A stretch of DNA of 64,000 nt from Rachicladosporium sp. CCFEE 5018 (Eukaryota; Ascomycota; Dothideomycetes; Cladosporiales; Cladosporiaceae). Shown here one piece after another: positions 42,274 to 54,466 of the stretch; within the stretch, counting starts at the first letter, position 1; each line of letters opens with the position of its first letter. A model generated the notes under the pieces. It saw only the letters and a program-made list of their open reading frames with translations, had not been told where the DNA came from and did not search any database. Made by a program: the position numbers and the translations under genes. Location: positions 38,030 through 102,029 of the forward strand of contig KZ111196.1 in the NCBI GenBank assembly GCA_002077045.2, read 5' to 3'.

Positions 42274-42796
42274 GTTTGATCTGCTGAAGGATATGGCGAA
42301 GGAGGGACTGGGTCGAAGTAGTCGAGTCTTTGTATGTTGGTCGGGAGTGCCTCTTGTAATTGGTCGATGTTAGGGTAGGCTGCTCATATGCATGGCGTTT
42401 CTCTGATGGAGGGCCGTGTGAATTGCACACATTCTGCCTAACAAACCTTTGTATGATCGTGTGGGCATTTTGACTACTCTTCTGTAGACTCCGCTTCCGC
42501 AGCGTGTCAAAGCGTGAAAGAAGCGCGACATGCTGTGACTTCGATACTACTCTGAACATTGCATACTCTCTTTGCTGCGTCGTTTGTGATTGACTGCAGG
42601 GCGATAAGGCTTTAAGGCTACTCTGCGCCTTCTTGCTGTACTCAAGGGGCATCCCGGGGGCTTTCTCTGGCGATATACTTCAGGTCATTGCCGTGGTGGC
42701 ACTGCACTTCACGACTTGTTCACATTGCTAGTCGCATACAATTACCCACAGCCCCTGGGCCTTTAGTAACCACTCAGCCCTCTCACTTCTCTCACC
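42274..42796. promoter_or_regulatory. Divergent promoter region VMA21 / FUN30
   Basis: 523 nt between divergent starts. No motif recognised. Confidence 0.45.
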
Positions 42797-45700
42797 ATGG
42801 CTGACAGCGACCCAATATCAGAGGCGACACCCACAAAGAGGCGGAAGTTGAACTCGCAAGGGAGGGAGTGGAATGAGGAGGACGACAGCGGCGATGATCT
42901 CTTCGAGGAAGAGGCAACCATTGCCACGATACCAGTGCCACGCCAGCTGGGATATTCAAAGGATCGGATGCACAGCGAGCTGGGGAATCTGCGCCAGAGT
43001 TCGCCATTGAATCCTCACGTCACGCAACCGACGCAGACGCTCAAGCCGACTTACATTGATACTGCACCTATGTATACGGCGCCTTCGCAATTTGGCGGCA
43101 CGCAGCCGACGCAGTTGTTTGGCCCACTTGCAGCACAGGAGGTGCAGGTCGGTCAGTCGTCACCTCCTGCTCCAGAAGCGCGACTTCCGACCATGCAAGC
43201 GCCACCAGCACCGATGACACGTGCGCCGTTCTCAAAACCGAAAAGCTTCATAGGGAGCCTTATGGCGCCTCCTGGAACAGCATTCCGCAGACCACAGGGC
43301 ATACCACTTCCCACCTCGGCAGCGCAGCCCATTGCGCTCGAGGATAGCGATGAGGATCCTAAGCATTATAGCTCTGATGAGGGAACGCAAGGCTTGACAT
43401 CGAGTATCCGGCCAACGAACTTCACCAAGGGCGGGAGAGGCCTGAACTCTAGTCCGAACCGTACCATTAGGGAGCCGGTGATAGCAGAGTCACCCTCTGG
43501 TCCTGCTCCATTCGCAGCCATGACACAGAGATTCGCATACAACGCCAACTCGGCATCCACCGACATGGCGAGCGCATATGGCAGCACATCACGCGCACCG
43601 AGGGCGCCAATGGTCCCCAAAGTGAGGCAGACCGGTCCAGCGCGTGCTCTCCAAGGACAGAGCATGGCGCGCACGTACAACACTCTTGACGACATCCAAG
43701 ACTACCGCATGCGAAAGAAAGTGGAGCGAATGATGGTGATATTGCCTCAAGAGCCGGTGGACAGATGCATGGACGCTCTTGTTAAGCGCATGGGTAATGA
43801 GTCAGATGCTATGGAGTGGCTTACTGAGACCGCGATCGATCATGATGAGCTGGCACCGACTCCTGTCAAGAGCAATGGCGTCCGTGGCGTAGCGCAGCCG
43901 AGCAGCAGTCAATACTCCTCACAGCCGGTGCGGCCGATGAAGACTGTACGGCAGGACGTCAAGGCTCCGACGAAGACCATCGCCGAGAAGTATAACCAGG
44001 TGTCGCGGAAGCAGTCAAAGCCGAATCTGGAGGATGACGACGACAGCGATGATGCTCCAAGACCGAAGGGACGCTTGATCAATCGTGCAAAGACTTCGAG
44101 GCCGGTCTCGTCAAGTCCGCCACCGCCAAAGCAGAAGATGCCCCAGCCATTGCAGCGTCAAGCAAGGGCGAAAGCAACAATCACAATTGATTCGGACTCG
44201 GAAGGGGATGCTGCAGCCGTGTCTGAAGAGGACCCGATCACTCAGATCCTGGCACCCACTTCGCACCAAGTCAAGCTGCTAGCCTTCTTCAACGACAAAT
44301 CAGTGCGTGAGATTGCAGATTTGTGTGCACAGCCGGAGAGTGATATCCAAGCCATCGTCGACAAGCGGCCCTTCGGCAGTCTCGATGAGATCCGTATTAT
44401 CACCAATGCACCGGAGTTGACAAAATCTGGCAAGAAGTCGCGGACGAAGCCAATCGGCGACAAGATCGTGGATGCATGTAGTGAGATGATGACGGGCTAT
44501 GATGCAGTGGATGATCTCGTTGCAGAGTGCGAGGCTATCGGGAAGCCAATCAAGGATGCGTCGAAAGGCTGGGGTGCTGGAGTTGGCGAGGATGGAGAGC
44601 TGCAGTTGATGAATTTGGACGAGGCGCACGACTCTGGTATTGGCACGCCTACGAGTTCCGCTGGCTCGCCTGCACCAAATGGGACCTCGTCTGCGAAGGA
44701 GACTACTGCATCGAATGTGAAGGGGCGCTTCATTGGACAGCCGGAGAAGATGAGCACCGAGTTTCCCCTGAAGGATTATCAGCTGGTTGGCCTAAATTGG
44801 CTGAATCTGCTCTGGTCCAAGAAGCTGGCTTGCATTTTGGCCGATGACATGGGCTTGGGCAAGACTTGTCAGGTCATTGCCTTTCTTGCTTATCTGCAAA
44901 GCCAGAATGTCGACGGTACCCATCTGGTGATTGTGCCTGGTTCTACTCTGGAGAACTGGTTACGGGAATTCGCACGCTTCGCCCCCGAACTTGTGGTCAG
45001 GACCTACTACGGCAGCCAGGTAGAGAGACCAGAGCTGCAGTTGGCACTCGAAGACGAGCGCTCAGAGATTGATGTCATTGTAACCACATACGATATGGCA
45101 GTGAAGCCGGATGACAACAAGTTCCTGCGTGGTCTTGAGCCCGCTGTCTGTGTGTACGACGAAGCGCACGCACTGCGCAACACTCAGTCAGATCGGTATA
45201 ATCAGCTCATGAAGATCAAAGCGGACTTCAAGGTATTGCTGACTGGCACACCACTGCAAAACAACCTGCGGGAGCTGATAGCGGTGCTTGGCTTCATCAT
45301 GCCTGATCTCTTCGCCCAAAAGAAGGATGACTTGGACTATATCTTCCACCACAAGGCCACTACCAAGGATGATGATCACGCTGCGCTGCTGTCAAGAGAG
45401 CGCATCGCGAAAGCACGTTCGATGATGACGCCCTTCATTTTGAGGCGCAAGAAGAAGGACGTTCTGTGGCTGCCCGCAAAGCACAGTAGAGTTGAGCATT
45501 GCGATATGACAGCATCGCAAGCGAAAGCGTATGCTGCTGAGCTTGAAGCTGCGCAGAAAGTCTTTAGCGAGAAAGGCACCAAGAAACTTTCTACGAAAAC
45601 AAGCTCCAATGTGTTGATGAGCCTGCGCAAGACTGCGATACACCCGCTCCTTTCACGCAGGCTATTCGACGATAAGAAGCTGCTCAAGATCCAGACCGCA

Positions 45701-46477
45701 TTGCTGAAGAGCGAAGAGTTCGGGCAGAACAGACCCGATCAAGTCTGGAATTACCTCACAGGCGACAAAGGCCCTCAAAGCATCAAGGGAGGTGACTACG
45801 GACTACACTGCTTCTGTGCAGATGCAGGACGACCTTTCCTCCACAAGTTCGCACTCAAGAAGCAAGAATGGATGGACTCCGGCAAAGTGAAGAAGTTCCG
45901 CGAGCTCGTCGAGGCGTACGTTAAGAACGGCGACCGCGCGCTCGTCTTCAGCCAGTTCACGACACTGATGGACATTCTCGAGGCTGTCCTCCAGACTCTA
46001 GGCATCAAGTACATGCGCCTCGATGGCTCCACAAATATGGGCCTACGTCAAGACATGCTGGACAAGTTTCACGCGGAAGAAGATATATCGATCTTCATGC
46101 TCAGCACCAAAGCAGGCGGCGCGGGCATCAACCTCGCTTGCGCGAACAAAGTCATCATCTTCGACTCTGGCTTTAACCCGCAGGATGACGTGCAGGCTGA
46201 GAATCGTGCCCATCGCGTGGGGCAGACTAGAGATGTCGAGGTTGTCAGACTTGTGACGAGGGGGACTATTGAGGAGGCTATCTGGCAGCTTGGCGAGAGC
46301 AAGTTGGCGCTCGATAGTATGGTTAGCAGTGAGGGTGTTGCTGATATGGAGGCGGAGAAGAAGGGAGAGAAGGAGGTGGAGAGGATGGTGAGGGAGGGGT
46401 TGATGGGTGGTGGGGGAGGGGATCTGAAGGAGGACTTTAAGAAAGGACTCGAGGGGGCTGGGTTGAGCGTTGGGTGA
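42797..46477 (+). CDS. FUN30: SNF2-family chromatin remodeller FUN30 (Fft/SMARCAD1-like)
   Basis: ATP-dependent nucleosome remodeller acting in heterochromatin silencing and DNA-end resection. Intronless, 1226 aa. A disordered N-terminus (1-300) contains a KRRK basic patch; a CUE-like ubiquitin-binding region lies at about 302-345 (MMVILPQEPVDRCMDALVKR). The SNF2 ATPase starts at about 655 (FPLKDYQLVGLNWL) with Walker A DDMGLGKT (about 682), DEAH box (about 787) and LLTGTPLQNN. The helicase C lobe starts at about 1047 (ALVFSQFTTLMDIL) with MLSTKAGGAGINLA and the QxxHRxGQ-type motif as AENRAHRVGQ. Size and CUE support FUN30 over ISWI or CHD types. Confidence 0.95.
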   Translation: MADSDPISEATPTKRRKLNSQGREWNEEDDSGDDLFEEEATIATIPVPRQLGYSKDRMHSELGNLRQSSPLNPHVTQPTQTLKPTYIDTAPMYTAPSQFGGTQPTQLFGPLAAQEVQVGQSSPPAPEARLPTMQAPPAPMTRAPFSKPKSFIGSLMAPPGTAFRRPQGIPLPTSAAQPIALEDSDEDPKHYSSDEGTQGLTSSIRPTNFTKGGRGLNSSPNRTIREPVIAESPSGPAPFAAMTQRFAYNANSASTDMASAYGSTSRAPRAPMVPKVRQTGPARALQGQSMARTYNTLDDIQDYRMRKKVERMMVILPQEPVDRCMDALVKRMGNESDAMEWLTETAIDHDELAPTPVKSNGVRGVAQPSSSQYSSQPVRPMKTVRQDVKAPTKTIAEKYNQVSRKQSKPNLEDDDDSDDAPRPKGRLINRAKTSRPVSSSPPPPKQKMPQPLQRQARAKATITIDSDSEGDAAAVSEEDPITQILAPTSHQVKLLAFFNDKSVREIADLCAQPESDIQAIVDKRPFGSLDEIRIITNAPELTKSGKKSRTKPIGDKIVDACSEMMTGYDAVDDLVAECEAIGKPIKDASKGWGAGVGEDGELQLMNLDEAHDSGIGTPTSSAGSPAPNGTSSAKETTASNVKGRFIGQPEKMSTEFPLKDYQLVGLNWLNLLWSKKLACILADDMGLGKTCQVIAFLAYLQSQNVDGTHLVIVPGSTLENWLREFARFAPELVVRTYYGSQVERPELQLALEDERSEIDVIVTTYDMAVKPDDNKFLRGLEPAVCVYDEAHALRNTQSDRYNQLMKIKADFKVLLTGTPLQNNLRELIAVLGFIMPDLFAQKKDDLDYIFHHKATTKDDDHAALLSRERIAKARSMMTPFILRRKKKDVLWLPAKHSRVEHCDMTASQAKAYAAELEAAQKVFSEKGTKKLSTKTSSNVLMSLRKTAIHPLLSRRLFDDKKLLKIQTALLKSEEFGQNRPDQVWNYLTGDKGPQSIKGGDYGLHCFCADAGRPFLHKFALKKQEWMDSGKVKKFRELVEAYVKNGDRALVFSQFTTLMDILEAVLQTLGIKYMRLDGSTNMGLRQDMLDKFHAEEDISIFMLSTKAGGAGINLACANKVIIFDSGFNPQDDVQAENRAHRVGQTRDVEVVRLVTRGTIEEAIWQLGESKLALDSMVSSEGVADMEAEKKGEKEVERMVREGLMGGGGGDLKEDFKKGLEGAGLSVG

Positions 46478-46967
46478 AGAGCACTGTGCGCACTCGATCT
46501 CAGGCACTTCCGCAACATCTACGGAATCACGGCGAGGAAAGCGGCGGAGGCATGAAGGCACGAAGAAAGCGACCAGGCAGAGTTTATGCAGGTGCTCGGA
46601 GCCTTTGTTGGATCTCATGGGGCGGAGACTTCAGTTGTGTGACAACATTGCTGTACGATAGCACCGCAAGTTAGACCCTCTCAATTGAGTATCGTACCAA
46701 TCCATTGATCGTATATACCCTTCACTTCATCTCAGATTTGGCTTTCACGTGCTTCCTAGTGTATGTGATATCAGGGGCTCTGCTGTACCCCCGCACGTCA
46801 CGCATGTGGAGATTCGCTTAGCGCGCGGCCAGCTGCCAAAAGCTGCAACGTGTCGACACGCACAAGCATTGGAAACTCATATTGCCGAACTTGTCCTCTT
46901 GACATCCAACACCCACCCACTACAACACCAACATACTTGTGCCTGTTGACTCAGATACTTGTTCATC
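46478..46967. other. Intergenic region
   Basis: 490 nt, 3' region of FUN30 and promoter of calnexin. An unfolded-protein-response element would be expected for calnexin, but I could not identify one with confidence. Confidence 0.4.
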
Positions 46968-48841
46968 ATGCGTGTTACCTCCCTCCTCACGCTCGGCTGC
47001 GCTGCAGTCCTGTCGCGGGCAGATGTTCTCGAGGATATTGAGGACACTGCAACCGAGGCGACCAGCTCGGTGGCATCGGTTGTTGAGTCCGTGACCTCGT
47101 CGATGGTGTCGAAGCCGACGTTCACTGTAAGTGGCACTGTTCTGTTGCGATCACCGAGCGAGCTTCGCTGACAAGAAATGCATAGCCCACCACCCTCAAA
47201 GCTCCCTTCCTCGAGCAGTTCACAGACGACTGGGAGTCGAGATGGCAAGTCTCCTCCGCCAAGAAGGAGGGCACCGAAGAGGAGTGGACCTACAACGGCA
47301 AGTGGTCTTTCGAGGAGCCCACCGTCCTCCGCGGCATCGAGGGCGACAAGGGTCTAGTCCTCAAGGACAAGGCCGCCCACCACGCCATCTCCGCCAAGTT
47401 CCCCAAGGCTATCTCCAACAAGAAGGATACCCTTGTTGTGCAGTATGAAGTAAAGCTTCAAGCTGGCCTCGAGTGCGGTGGCGCTTACCTTAAGCTCCTC
47501 CAAGACAACAAGGCCCTCCACGCCGAGGAGTTCTCCAACGCCTCGCCTTACATTATCATGTTCGGGCCTGACAAGTGTGGATCGACCAACAAGGTTCACT
47601 TTATTTTCCGCCACAAGAACCCCAAGACCGGCGAGTACGAGGAGAAGCATCTTAAGAATACACCCATGGCCCGCATCACCAAGCAGACTTCCCTGTACAC
47701 CCTCATCGTTAAGCCAGACCAGACTTACGAGATCCGCATTGATGGCGAGACTGCTCGCGCTGGATCCATCCTCGAAGACTTTGAGCCTGCCGTCAACCCC
47801 GACAAGGAGATCGACGACCCCAAGGACACCAAGCCCGAGGACTGGGTAGAGGACGCCAAGATCGCCGACCCCAAGGAGAAGAAGCCTTCCGACTGGGACG
47901 AGGATGCGCCATACGAGATCGTCGACGAGGACGCGGAGAAGCCCGCCGATTGGCTCGAGAACGAGCCAACCACCATTCCCGATCCAGAGGCTGAGAAGCC
48001 CGAGGACTGGGATGACGAGGAGGATGGCGACTGGGAGCCACCTACCATCCGCAACCCGAAGTGCGATGATGTATCTGGCTGTGGACCTTGGGAGAAGCCG
48101 ATGAAGCCTAACCCAGAGTACAAGGGCAAGTGGACTGCGGCTTTGATTGACAACCCGCTTTACAAGGGTATTTGGGCGCCGAAGAAGATTGCCAACCCGG
48201 CTTACTACGAGGACAAGGCGCCGGCCGACTTTGAGCCTATGGGAGCTGTAAGTGATCGCTGTAATCCTATGACTTGACATGGACTGACAACGTGACAGAT
48301 CGGCTTCGAAATCTGGACCATGCAGAACGACATCCTCTTCGACAACATCTACATCGGCCACTCCATCTCCGACGCCGAGTCCTTCGGCAACAGCACCTTC
48401 ACGCCCAAGAAAGACACCGAGAAGGCTGTCGAGGAGTCCGAGGCTCCGAAGCCAGACGAGAAGGACGACTCGCCCATCAAGTCTCCCTCGGACCTCTCCT
48501 TCACCGCCGACCCAGTCACTTTCGTCACCGAGAAGGTGAAGCTCTTCATCGAGATCGCCAAGCGCGACCCGATCCAGGCTGTCACTTTCGTTCCTGAAGT
48601 CTCGGCTCCTCTCGGCATCGGTCTACTTACCCTGCTCCTCGTGCTGCTTGGCGGCGTCGGTGGTGGGGCGGCGGCTGTTAGCGCTAAGGCGCCCTCGAAG
48701 GAGGAGCTGCAGCAGAAGGCCAAGGCTGCGCAGGCTAAGGCTGCGGCGACTAAGGAGCAGGTTGTTGAGGCTGTGAGCAGCGGGACGCAGAGGGTGCAGG
48801 AGGAGGTTAATAAGAGGACTACGAGGAGTAGTGCCGAGTAG
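46968..48841 (+). CDS. CNE1: Calnexin, ER lectin chaperone
   Basis: Type I ER membrane chaperone for monoglucosylated glycoproteins. Exons 46968..47126, 47186..48247 and 48299..48841 (59- and 51-nt introns, all phase 0) encode 587 aa. A signal peptide (about 1-19) precedes the lectin domain (YEVKLQAGLECGGAYLKLL, MFGPDKCG). The P-domain follows at about 270-405 with KPEDW-type repeats (DDPKDTKPEDW, DPKEKKPSDW, EDAEKPADW, DPEAEKPEDW) and NPEYKGKW. The transmembrane helix is at about 510-532 (IGLLTLLLVLLGGVGG). The cytosolic tail is Lys/Ala/Gln-rich. ATG 46968 is chosen because it opens the signal peptide. Confidence 0.97.
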
Positions 48842-49406
48842 AGTGTTGTGAACAAGTGAAAGGTGGACACACGGAAGGTGGAGATTCAGAGTGACGAGGC
48901 AGGACTGAAAAGCATCACATGTTTAGACGGAGGGGCGAGGCTTTGTGCCAGAGGAAGGGGAAAGTGTACGAGAGCTTGAGATGGTGATGTAGAAACCTGA
49001 GAGTTGACGGAATCAGTCTGAACTACGTCCTTGCACGTTCTCACCCTATCATTGCGTTGTGTGCCCGAGGTATCGTGCAGTATTGGCACTCCATGTCGAC
49101 TGTTGCGCAAAGAGAGGACCCTGGGACTCCGGCGTGTCTATTCTCATATAGCTTGTGACATGATTCGGGCCTGTAAAATTTGCAATCAACCTCTCCTGTT
49201 CCATCGCTCACGCCATAGTGCTGTGAACCTAGTCAGCTCTGTCATGCGTAGAGCACATCGAGATCGGAGGTGTTTTGGGTATGCCAGACAGAGAAGGCTC
49301 CGTGAATCGCATGATAGCGCTGGGCATAAGCGAATGAAAGTAAGCAGTATCCAATGAATTACAAGAAACTATACAATCTCATCCCGTTCTCCCTCAGCAA
49401 GCCAGA
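48842..49406. other. Convergent intergenic region
   Basis: 565 nt between the stops of calnexin and fumarate reductase. The ORF at 49031-49357 has no recognisable feature. Nothing else seen. Confidence 0.4.
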
Positions 49407-51495
49407 CTAATACTCCAACCTCACCTCCTGCCCCTTGACCTTTCCAATTACAATCCCCGCCGCGTACTTCGGAATAACCTCATCATCATGCAGCATCTCA
49501 AACTCCTCGCTTGCGTCCCGGCCCATGTGTGAGAACAGTGCCTGCGGGCCACCGGGGTGCTCGTCCACCCAGTCTGTGACATTCATCACTACGCCTTTGA
49601 CTGCGATCCAGAGATCCTCCTTGGTGTTGTGTTTGGCTACTTCCTCGAGCGTGTACTCGTCATCTGGGACTTTGAAGTCTGCGAGCGAGTTCGGGGCGGA
49701 GACTTGGCCAGGGTCGGTGGAGGAGTTGTCCATGACTGGCGCGGCGGAGGTTTGGGACTGGTTGGCGAGGGTTTGCTCGGTTGAGGAGCTTGCTGAGGAG
49801 CCAGCGCTGGCGCCGACGCCGTTTGCCCACTCGACGGAGATCTTGCCTGGTGTGGAAGGATCGATGTGCAGGCTGATTTGCCCGAGACGTTGTGCGGCTT
49901 GTGTTGTGCCTTGTGTGAGGACCTTTTGGAAGAGGTACTTGCTCGCGCTGTCGCCTGCCACACGACCGTAGACAACGCAGCCGAGCAATGACGAGCCACC
50001 GAGTCTGTTTGCGCCGTGAACACCACCAGCCAGCTCACCGCAGACGAAGAGGCCGTCGAACGGCTTGCCGTCGCTGTTCAAGCATTGCGCTTCCGCGTTG
50101 ATCTCGATACCACCCATGGTGAAGTGAAGCACGGGCTCCATAAGTGCGACGTGGAACGTGTCATTGACATTGAAGGGGCCGTTGTGGTAGTATTTCTTCC
50201 CGAATGGGTCCTGTGCCGTGCCATCGGCGTAGCTGTTGTAGTCTGAGAATGTCTTTGCCAGCTCGGACTCGGAGCAGCCAATGTCCTTGATCAGCTCTGC
50301 GCCGGTCATCTTCTTCATGAGGCCACGGCCGGAGTAATGACGGGTGTGGAAGTCAAGGACGTTGGAGGCCTTGCTGTTCAGCACAAGGCGAATTGGCCAC
50401 TGGTTCGCAGCCTTCTGCTCCCAGAGCTTGTTGGAGACGTAGTCACGGTGCTCGAGCCTGTCTGTGAAACGTTGACCCAATGAGTTGAGCAAAAGACCAC
50501 CCTCACCACGGAGTGCCTCAGCTGCGAGGAATTTCGTCTTTGCGGTCGGGTCCTTGGGGTCGACAAGACCAGTTGGGTGAACTTGGACGGACTCCATGTC
50601 AATTCCGTTCGCGCCGATCTTGAGCAACATCTTGTGTCCGTCACCAGTAGCATGTGCGCCGTTGGTAGTCGACAGATCAAATGTGTCCGGCCTCCACTTC
50701 TTCAGCAGCGAGTCCTCTGTGAAATCTGCTGCGTAGCCACCAGTGGCAAGAATCACGGGTCCGTCGACCACGGTCTCCTTCCCGTTGAAGTCGTAGGTCA
50801 CACCAGTAACGCTGTTTCCATCCTTGTTGATCTTGTTGACCTTCGCCTTCTTGATGAGCTTCACGCGCTGGGGCTCCTTCTCGGCGAGCTCCTCGAATCG
50901 CTGCATGAGAGCGTATGTGATAGCCATGCCGGGGAACTTCGCATCGTGTCCACGGTGCGTGCGTGGGTATGAGTGGCCACTGCGGATGGATCGTTAGTAT
51001 CTATGCCCGCTCATATCGAGATCTCAAGATCACTCACCCGAGTCGCGAGACAAGCGTAAGATCAAGATTGAACACCTCCTGCAGCCACTCCACAGCCGCA
51101 GCAGACTTGTAGGTCAACACCTTGATCAGATCCGGCCTCGCCTTCTCGCGAGCGGATTTGAGTGTGTCATCGTAGAATTGCTTCACGCTGTCGGCGATCT
51201 TAGTGTCGACTTGGGTCTGTGTGAGAGCGCCGTTGATACCCGAGGTGGCTTTTGTGGAGTTGCCGCCCATAAAGTCTGGTCCATATTGTCAGATGCTTGT
51301 ACTGTAGTGATAACTACATTACTGCACGGAACCTACTGTTCTTGTCGAGAAGGACGACATTGCCGCCTGCCAGGTAGATGGTATGGGCAGCGCTCAGGCC
51401 GGAGACTGGGAGGAGTGGGGTCAGCAGTGGTCTCGCTGCCTCGCGCAATTCGATCACTTACGGCCAGCGCCGACAACAATGACAGATGGAGGCAT
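49407..51495 (-). CDS. Fumarate reductase flavoprotein with C-terminal cytochrome b5 (Osm1/Frd1-like)
   Basis: Soluble NADH/flavin-linked fumarate reductase; the yeast relatives reoxidise FADH2 during anaerobic growth. Four exons, 51462..51495, 51337..51405, 51038..51275 and 49407..50979 (introns 56, 61 and 58 nt; the last has a perfect ATACTAAC branch site), give 637 aa. The FAD motif VVGAGLSGLSAAHTIYL is split by intron 1. Other flavoprotein marks are GGNSTKATSGING, GHSYPRTHRG, and FTMGGIEINAEAQ followed by ELAGGVHGANRLGG. From about residue 552 a cytochrome b5 domain follows, with haem-ligand motif DEHPGG and the second His in MLHDD. An Ala/Ser/Thr-rich linker joins them. No mitochondrial presequence is seen. 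Confidence 0.93.
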
Positions 51496-52196
51496 GATGG
51501 CAATGTGTGGTGTGTTTGTTGATGGAGGGGATGGACAACAGCGGAGGTGAAGAGGGTAGCGGGGAGGGAGATCAAGGGAATAAGAATGATTGCCCTTCAC
51601 GTGAGTGGTCCAAGGGTCATCTGGCGAGCCGAGGCTGTGGGGTCGAAGGCTAGAACGGGAAACAGCGAGGCAAGTACTGCACTCTGGAAATGAGCTAGTG
51701 GGTGACTTGCAACGGCCGTCTTCCTAGCGATACGGACGTAGATCCTGGTACAGATCGTGGCTGGAGTCTTTGCGGATCAACCTTGCTCGAAAAGTGTCTT
51801 CGGTAAGAGATACACCGGCCATTCAAGGGTTGTTCTTTCCAATCGCCGACAATGCTTGGCAAGGCATGTGAAGGCAACGCCACCATCTGGGGATCACGAG
51901 CCCCGGCTGTGGGGAAGGAACGGACCACTTGAGAACATGTGAAGGGAACATGTGAAAGGCATGTGCAGCTCACTACCGTGGTCGTGTGCGGCTGAGAATG
52001 TGACAATCCCCATTGCGTGGCAATGCCTACTGGCTGGCACTGCTCGGACTTGGTTGTTGGTACTCATGCTCCACGGTGTTACAAGACGAAGTGATTGCAA
52101 GCCTCCCATTGTTGTTCCCTGTACAGAAATGCTGCCGACATACATAGCCCGCCTACTACACAATCTTCATCGATGCTGCGCTTACTTGACCACTCT
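51496..52196. other. Intergenic region
   Basis: 701 nt between the fumarate reductase start and the LMBD1-like stop, both minus strand. GAACATGTGAA occurs twice within about 20 nt (near 51934-51956). No gene recognised. Confidence 0.4.
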
Positions 52197-54100
52197 TCAC
52201 CAGTTCGAGTCTCTGCCAGCTCCACCAGCAACACTGCCTACCGGCGCTTCCTCTCCATGGTCTGTCGTACCTCTGTCCGCAGCAGCCTCTCCATTTACAG
52301 CACCGTAATTCGCCCTCTTGACTCCCTTGGCCTGTCCAGTGATATCCTGCCAAGTGGCGCCAAATCGCCGGCCAGTGCTAGCTAGGAGACCCTCCTCCTC
52401 TTCCTCCCTCAGATCATCATCAGCCTGATCTTCGTCCAGCTTCGGCACACGGAAGAGCATGACCAAGAAGACAATGACGAAGATGCCCAAGAAGGCGAAC
52501 TGAGCCCAGAAGTTGATCAGGCCGAGGTAGGGGAAGTTGACCATGATCCTGTTCAAGAATGTCGACACCACGGTTGGCGTGCAGACAAGCTGTGACGCCG
52601 AGTTCTCAGCACGCTCAGAGCACGGCTTGACTGCTTTGCGGTGGTTCGTGCAGTCGGGTGCTTCATCCGGGTAGTGTGCAGGTCTGTCGCAGAACGTCTG
52701 CGGGCCGTATGTCGCGTACTGCGGAGCAATGATCATGGTGAGTGTATAATTCAGCCCAAGCGTGATGAGCGTCAGCAAAACCGTAGCCATGAGCATGGCG
52801 TTCGGCGTCGTCTTGCCCTTGCGGATCTTGAACAGGGTGATCCAGAGGAAGCGGATGCCGATCGTAGCAAGGCCGACCACGCTCGAGCTGAAGAACAGCA
52901 TAGTGAGTAGGAGGAACAGGATGTAGTCGATTGGGAAGATCTTGCTTGACTTCAGCAAAACCCAGTTGATCGGGTTAAAGATCTTGGTGTGGGCGAGCAG
53001 GAAGCCGCAGCTAGACCGGCAGACTGAGTTCTTGATCTTGTCGATGCAGGTGATGAGCATGGCAGCGAACACGATCAACGCCACAACGACAAGCAAGAGG
53101 CCGCCAATGAGCTTGATAGGGCGGAACACCGCTTCAGCCTTGATCCAGACCTTGACGAGGAAGTTCTGGCCCTCGCCGCTATTCTCGGACGCTAGGCGCT
53201 GGCGGCGGACGAGTGTGCGCTCTTCACGGACGAGAGCCTCGAGCTCTCGGCGATCACGGGTCTCGAGCCCACCTTCTCTTCCCTCGTTACGGCCATTGAG
53301 CTGGCGCTGTCTCTCGCGGTTCTCGTCGAGTTGGCTTGAGGTGGTCGCTGCGAGTTGTGGGGTCGAGATGCTGGGAGCAGACTTGATGAGCGTGAGTGGT
53401 AGCAGGGCAAGGCCAGGTGCTGTGTATAGACAGTATAGCACAGTGCCAACTGTGATCAGGATGCCGATCGCGAAGCTCAATGCTCGTTCGCCGTCTGCGA
53501 GACGTTAGCTTCTGCAGATTTCACAAATCAGTCGGGGTACTCACGATTCTCAGTCAGCAGATCCTTGAAGAAGTCCAGATCACGGTGCTCATCCCTCGCC
53601 TTCCTCGCAACCGGGATGAAGAAGCCGACCAGGAACAACACAAGAGCAAGAGCAACAAAGCCAATCGTGTACTTCATCGCACCCCAGAACCTGCTTCCAA
53701 TCGTCTGTGTCCCCTCCTCGGCAGCAACTTCATCGTACTCCTCGTAGAAGAAGTACGTGAAAGGCACGACGAGCAAGCATAGCACGGCGTCCAGGCTGTA
53801 CAAGGCATAGTACACAATCTTGAGTTGCAACAAGATATCATCAACAGCATCCGGTGTAGCCCAGTCCTTCTTGTTCCCGAGCTTGTAGGCAGAGGTCGAG
53901 GAGACGAGTGCAACGTCGACTGGGAGGAGCAGGACAGTAGCTAGCAAGGAGAGCACCGTGATGAAGCATACTATCGTCACACCGAGACTGCGCTCCGAGG
54001 GCTTCTGGTAGATGAAGACGAAGATGCCGGAGACGAAGAACAGGATTCCGAGACAGACGGCGTAGGCGACCCAGATGAGGGACGTGGCGATGAGACCCAT
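52197..54100 (-). CDS. LMBD1-like lysosomal/vacuolar cobalamin transporter, complete copy B
   Basis: Full-length homeolog of the gene cut by the left window edge. Exons 53545..54100 and 52197..53494 (50-nt intron, GTGAGT..CAG) encode 617 aa, slightly longer than I expect for the family. About nine hydrophobic helices are visible. A long charged loop (residues about 225-280, with ENRERQRQLNGRNEGREGG) lies mid-protein, and an acidic stretch (DEDQADDDLREEEEE) precedes the C-terminal tail. The joined junction reads TENHGERALSFAIG. The donor differs from copy A (GTGAGT versus GTACGT) and the intron is 4 nt shorter. Confidence 0.9.
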
Positions 54101-54466
54101 GGTGACGGTGGACTCGCAGCCGGTGCGAGGGGAGATCTGTTCCTGGAGGTGTTGACGATAAAGGTAGCACCTTCGAAGGCTGCCAACAGCTCCGTGTGGT
54201 GTGGCTGAAGCTCCGACCTTGAAACTGTGCCGCTATGGTGCAGCAGTGACGATGGTGAGCGGGAAGATCCGACAACGCGTGCACGAGTCAGGAGACGCGA
54301 CATTTCGCAGGTCGACATTGAATGTTCGAGCTTTCCCTAGTCCCTCGGGTACAGTTCTCCAGTTGAGTTAATCGATCCTTCCGCACTGCACGGCAGCGGC
54401 AAAAGGAGCTTAGAAAGGCTGAGCGACAGTCGAGAAGGATGCGGGTTCCCTGCAAGAGAACACAAG
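54101..54466. promoter_or_regulatory. Divergent promoter region LMBD1 / CFT1, copy B
   Basis: 366 nt, the same length as copy A and clearly alignable to it. No named motif recognised. Confidence 0.5.
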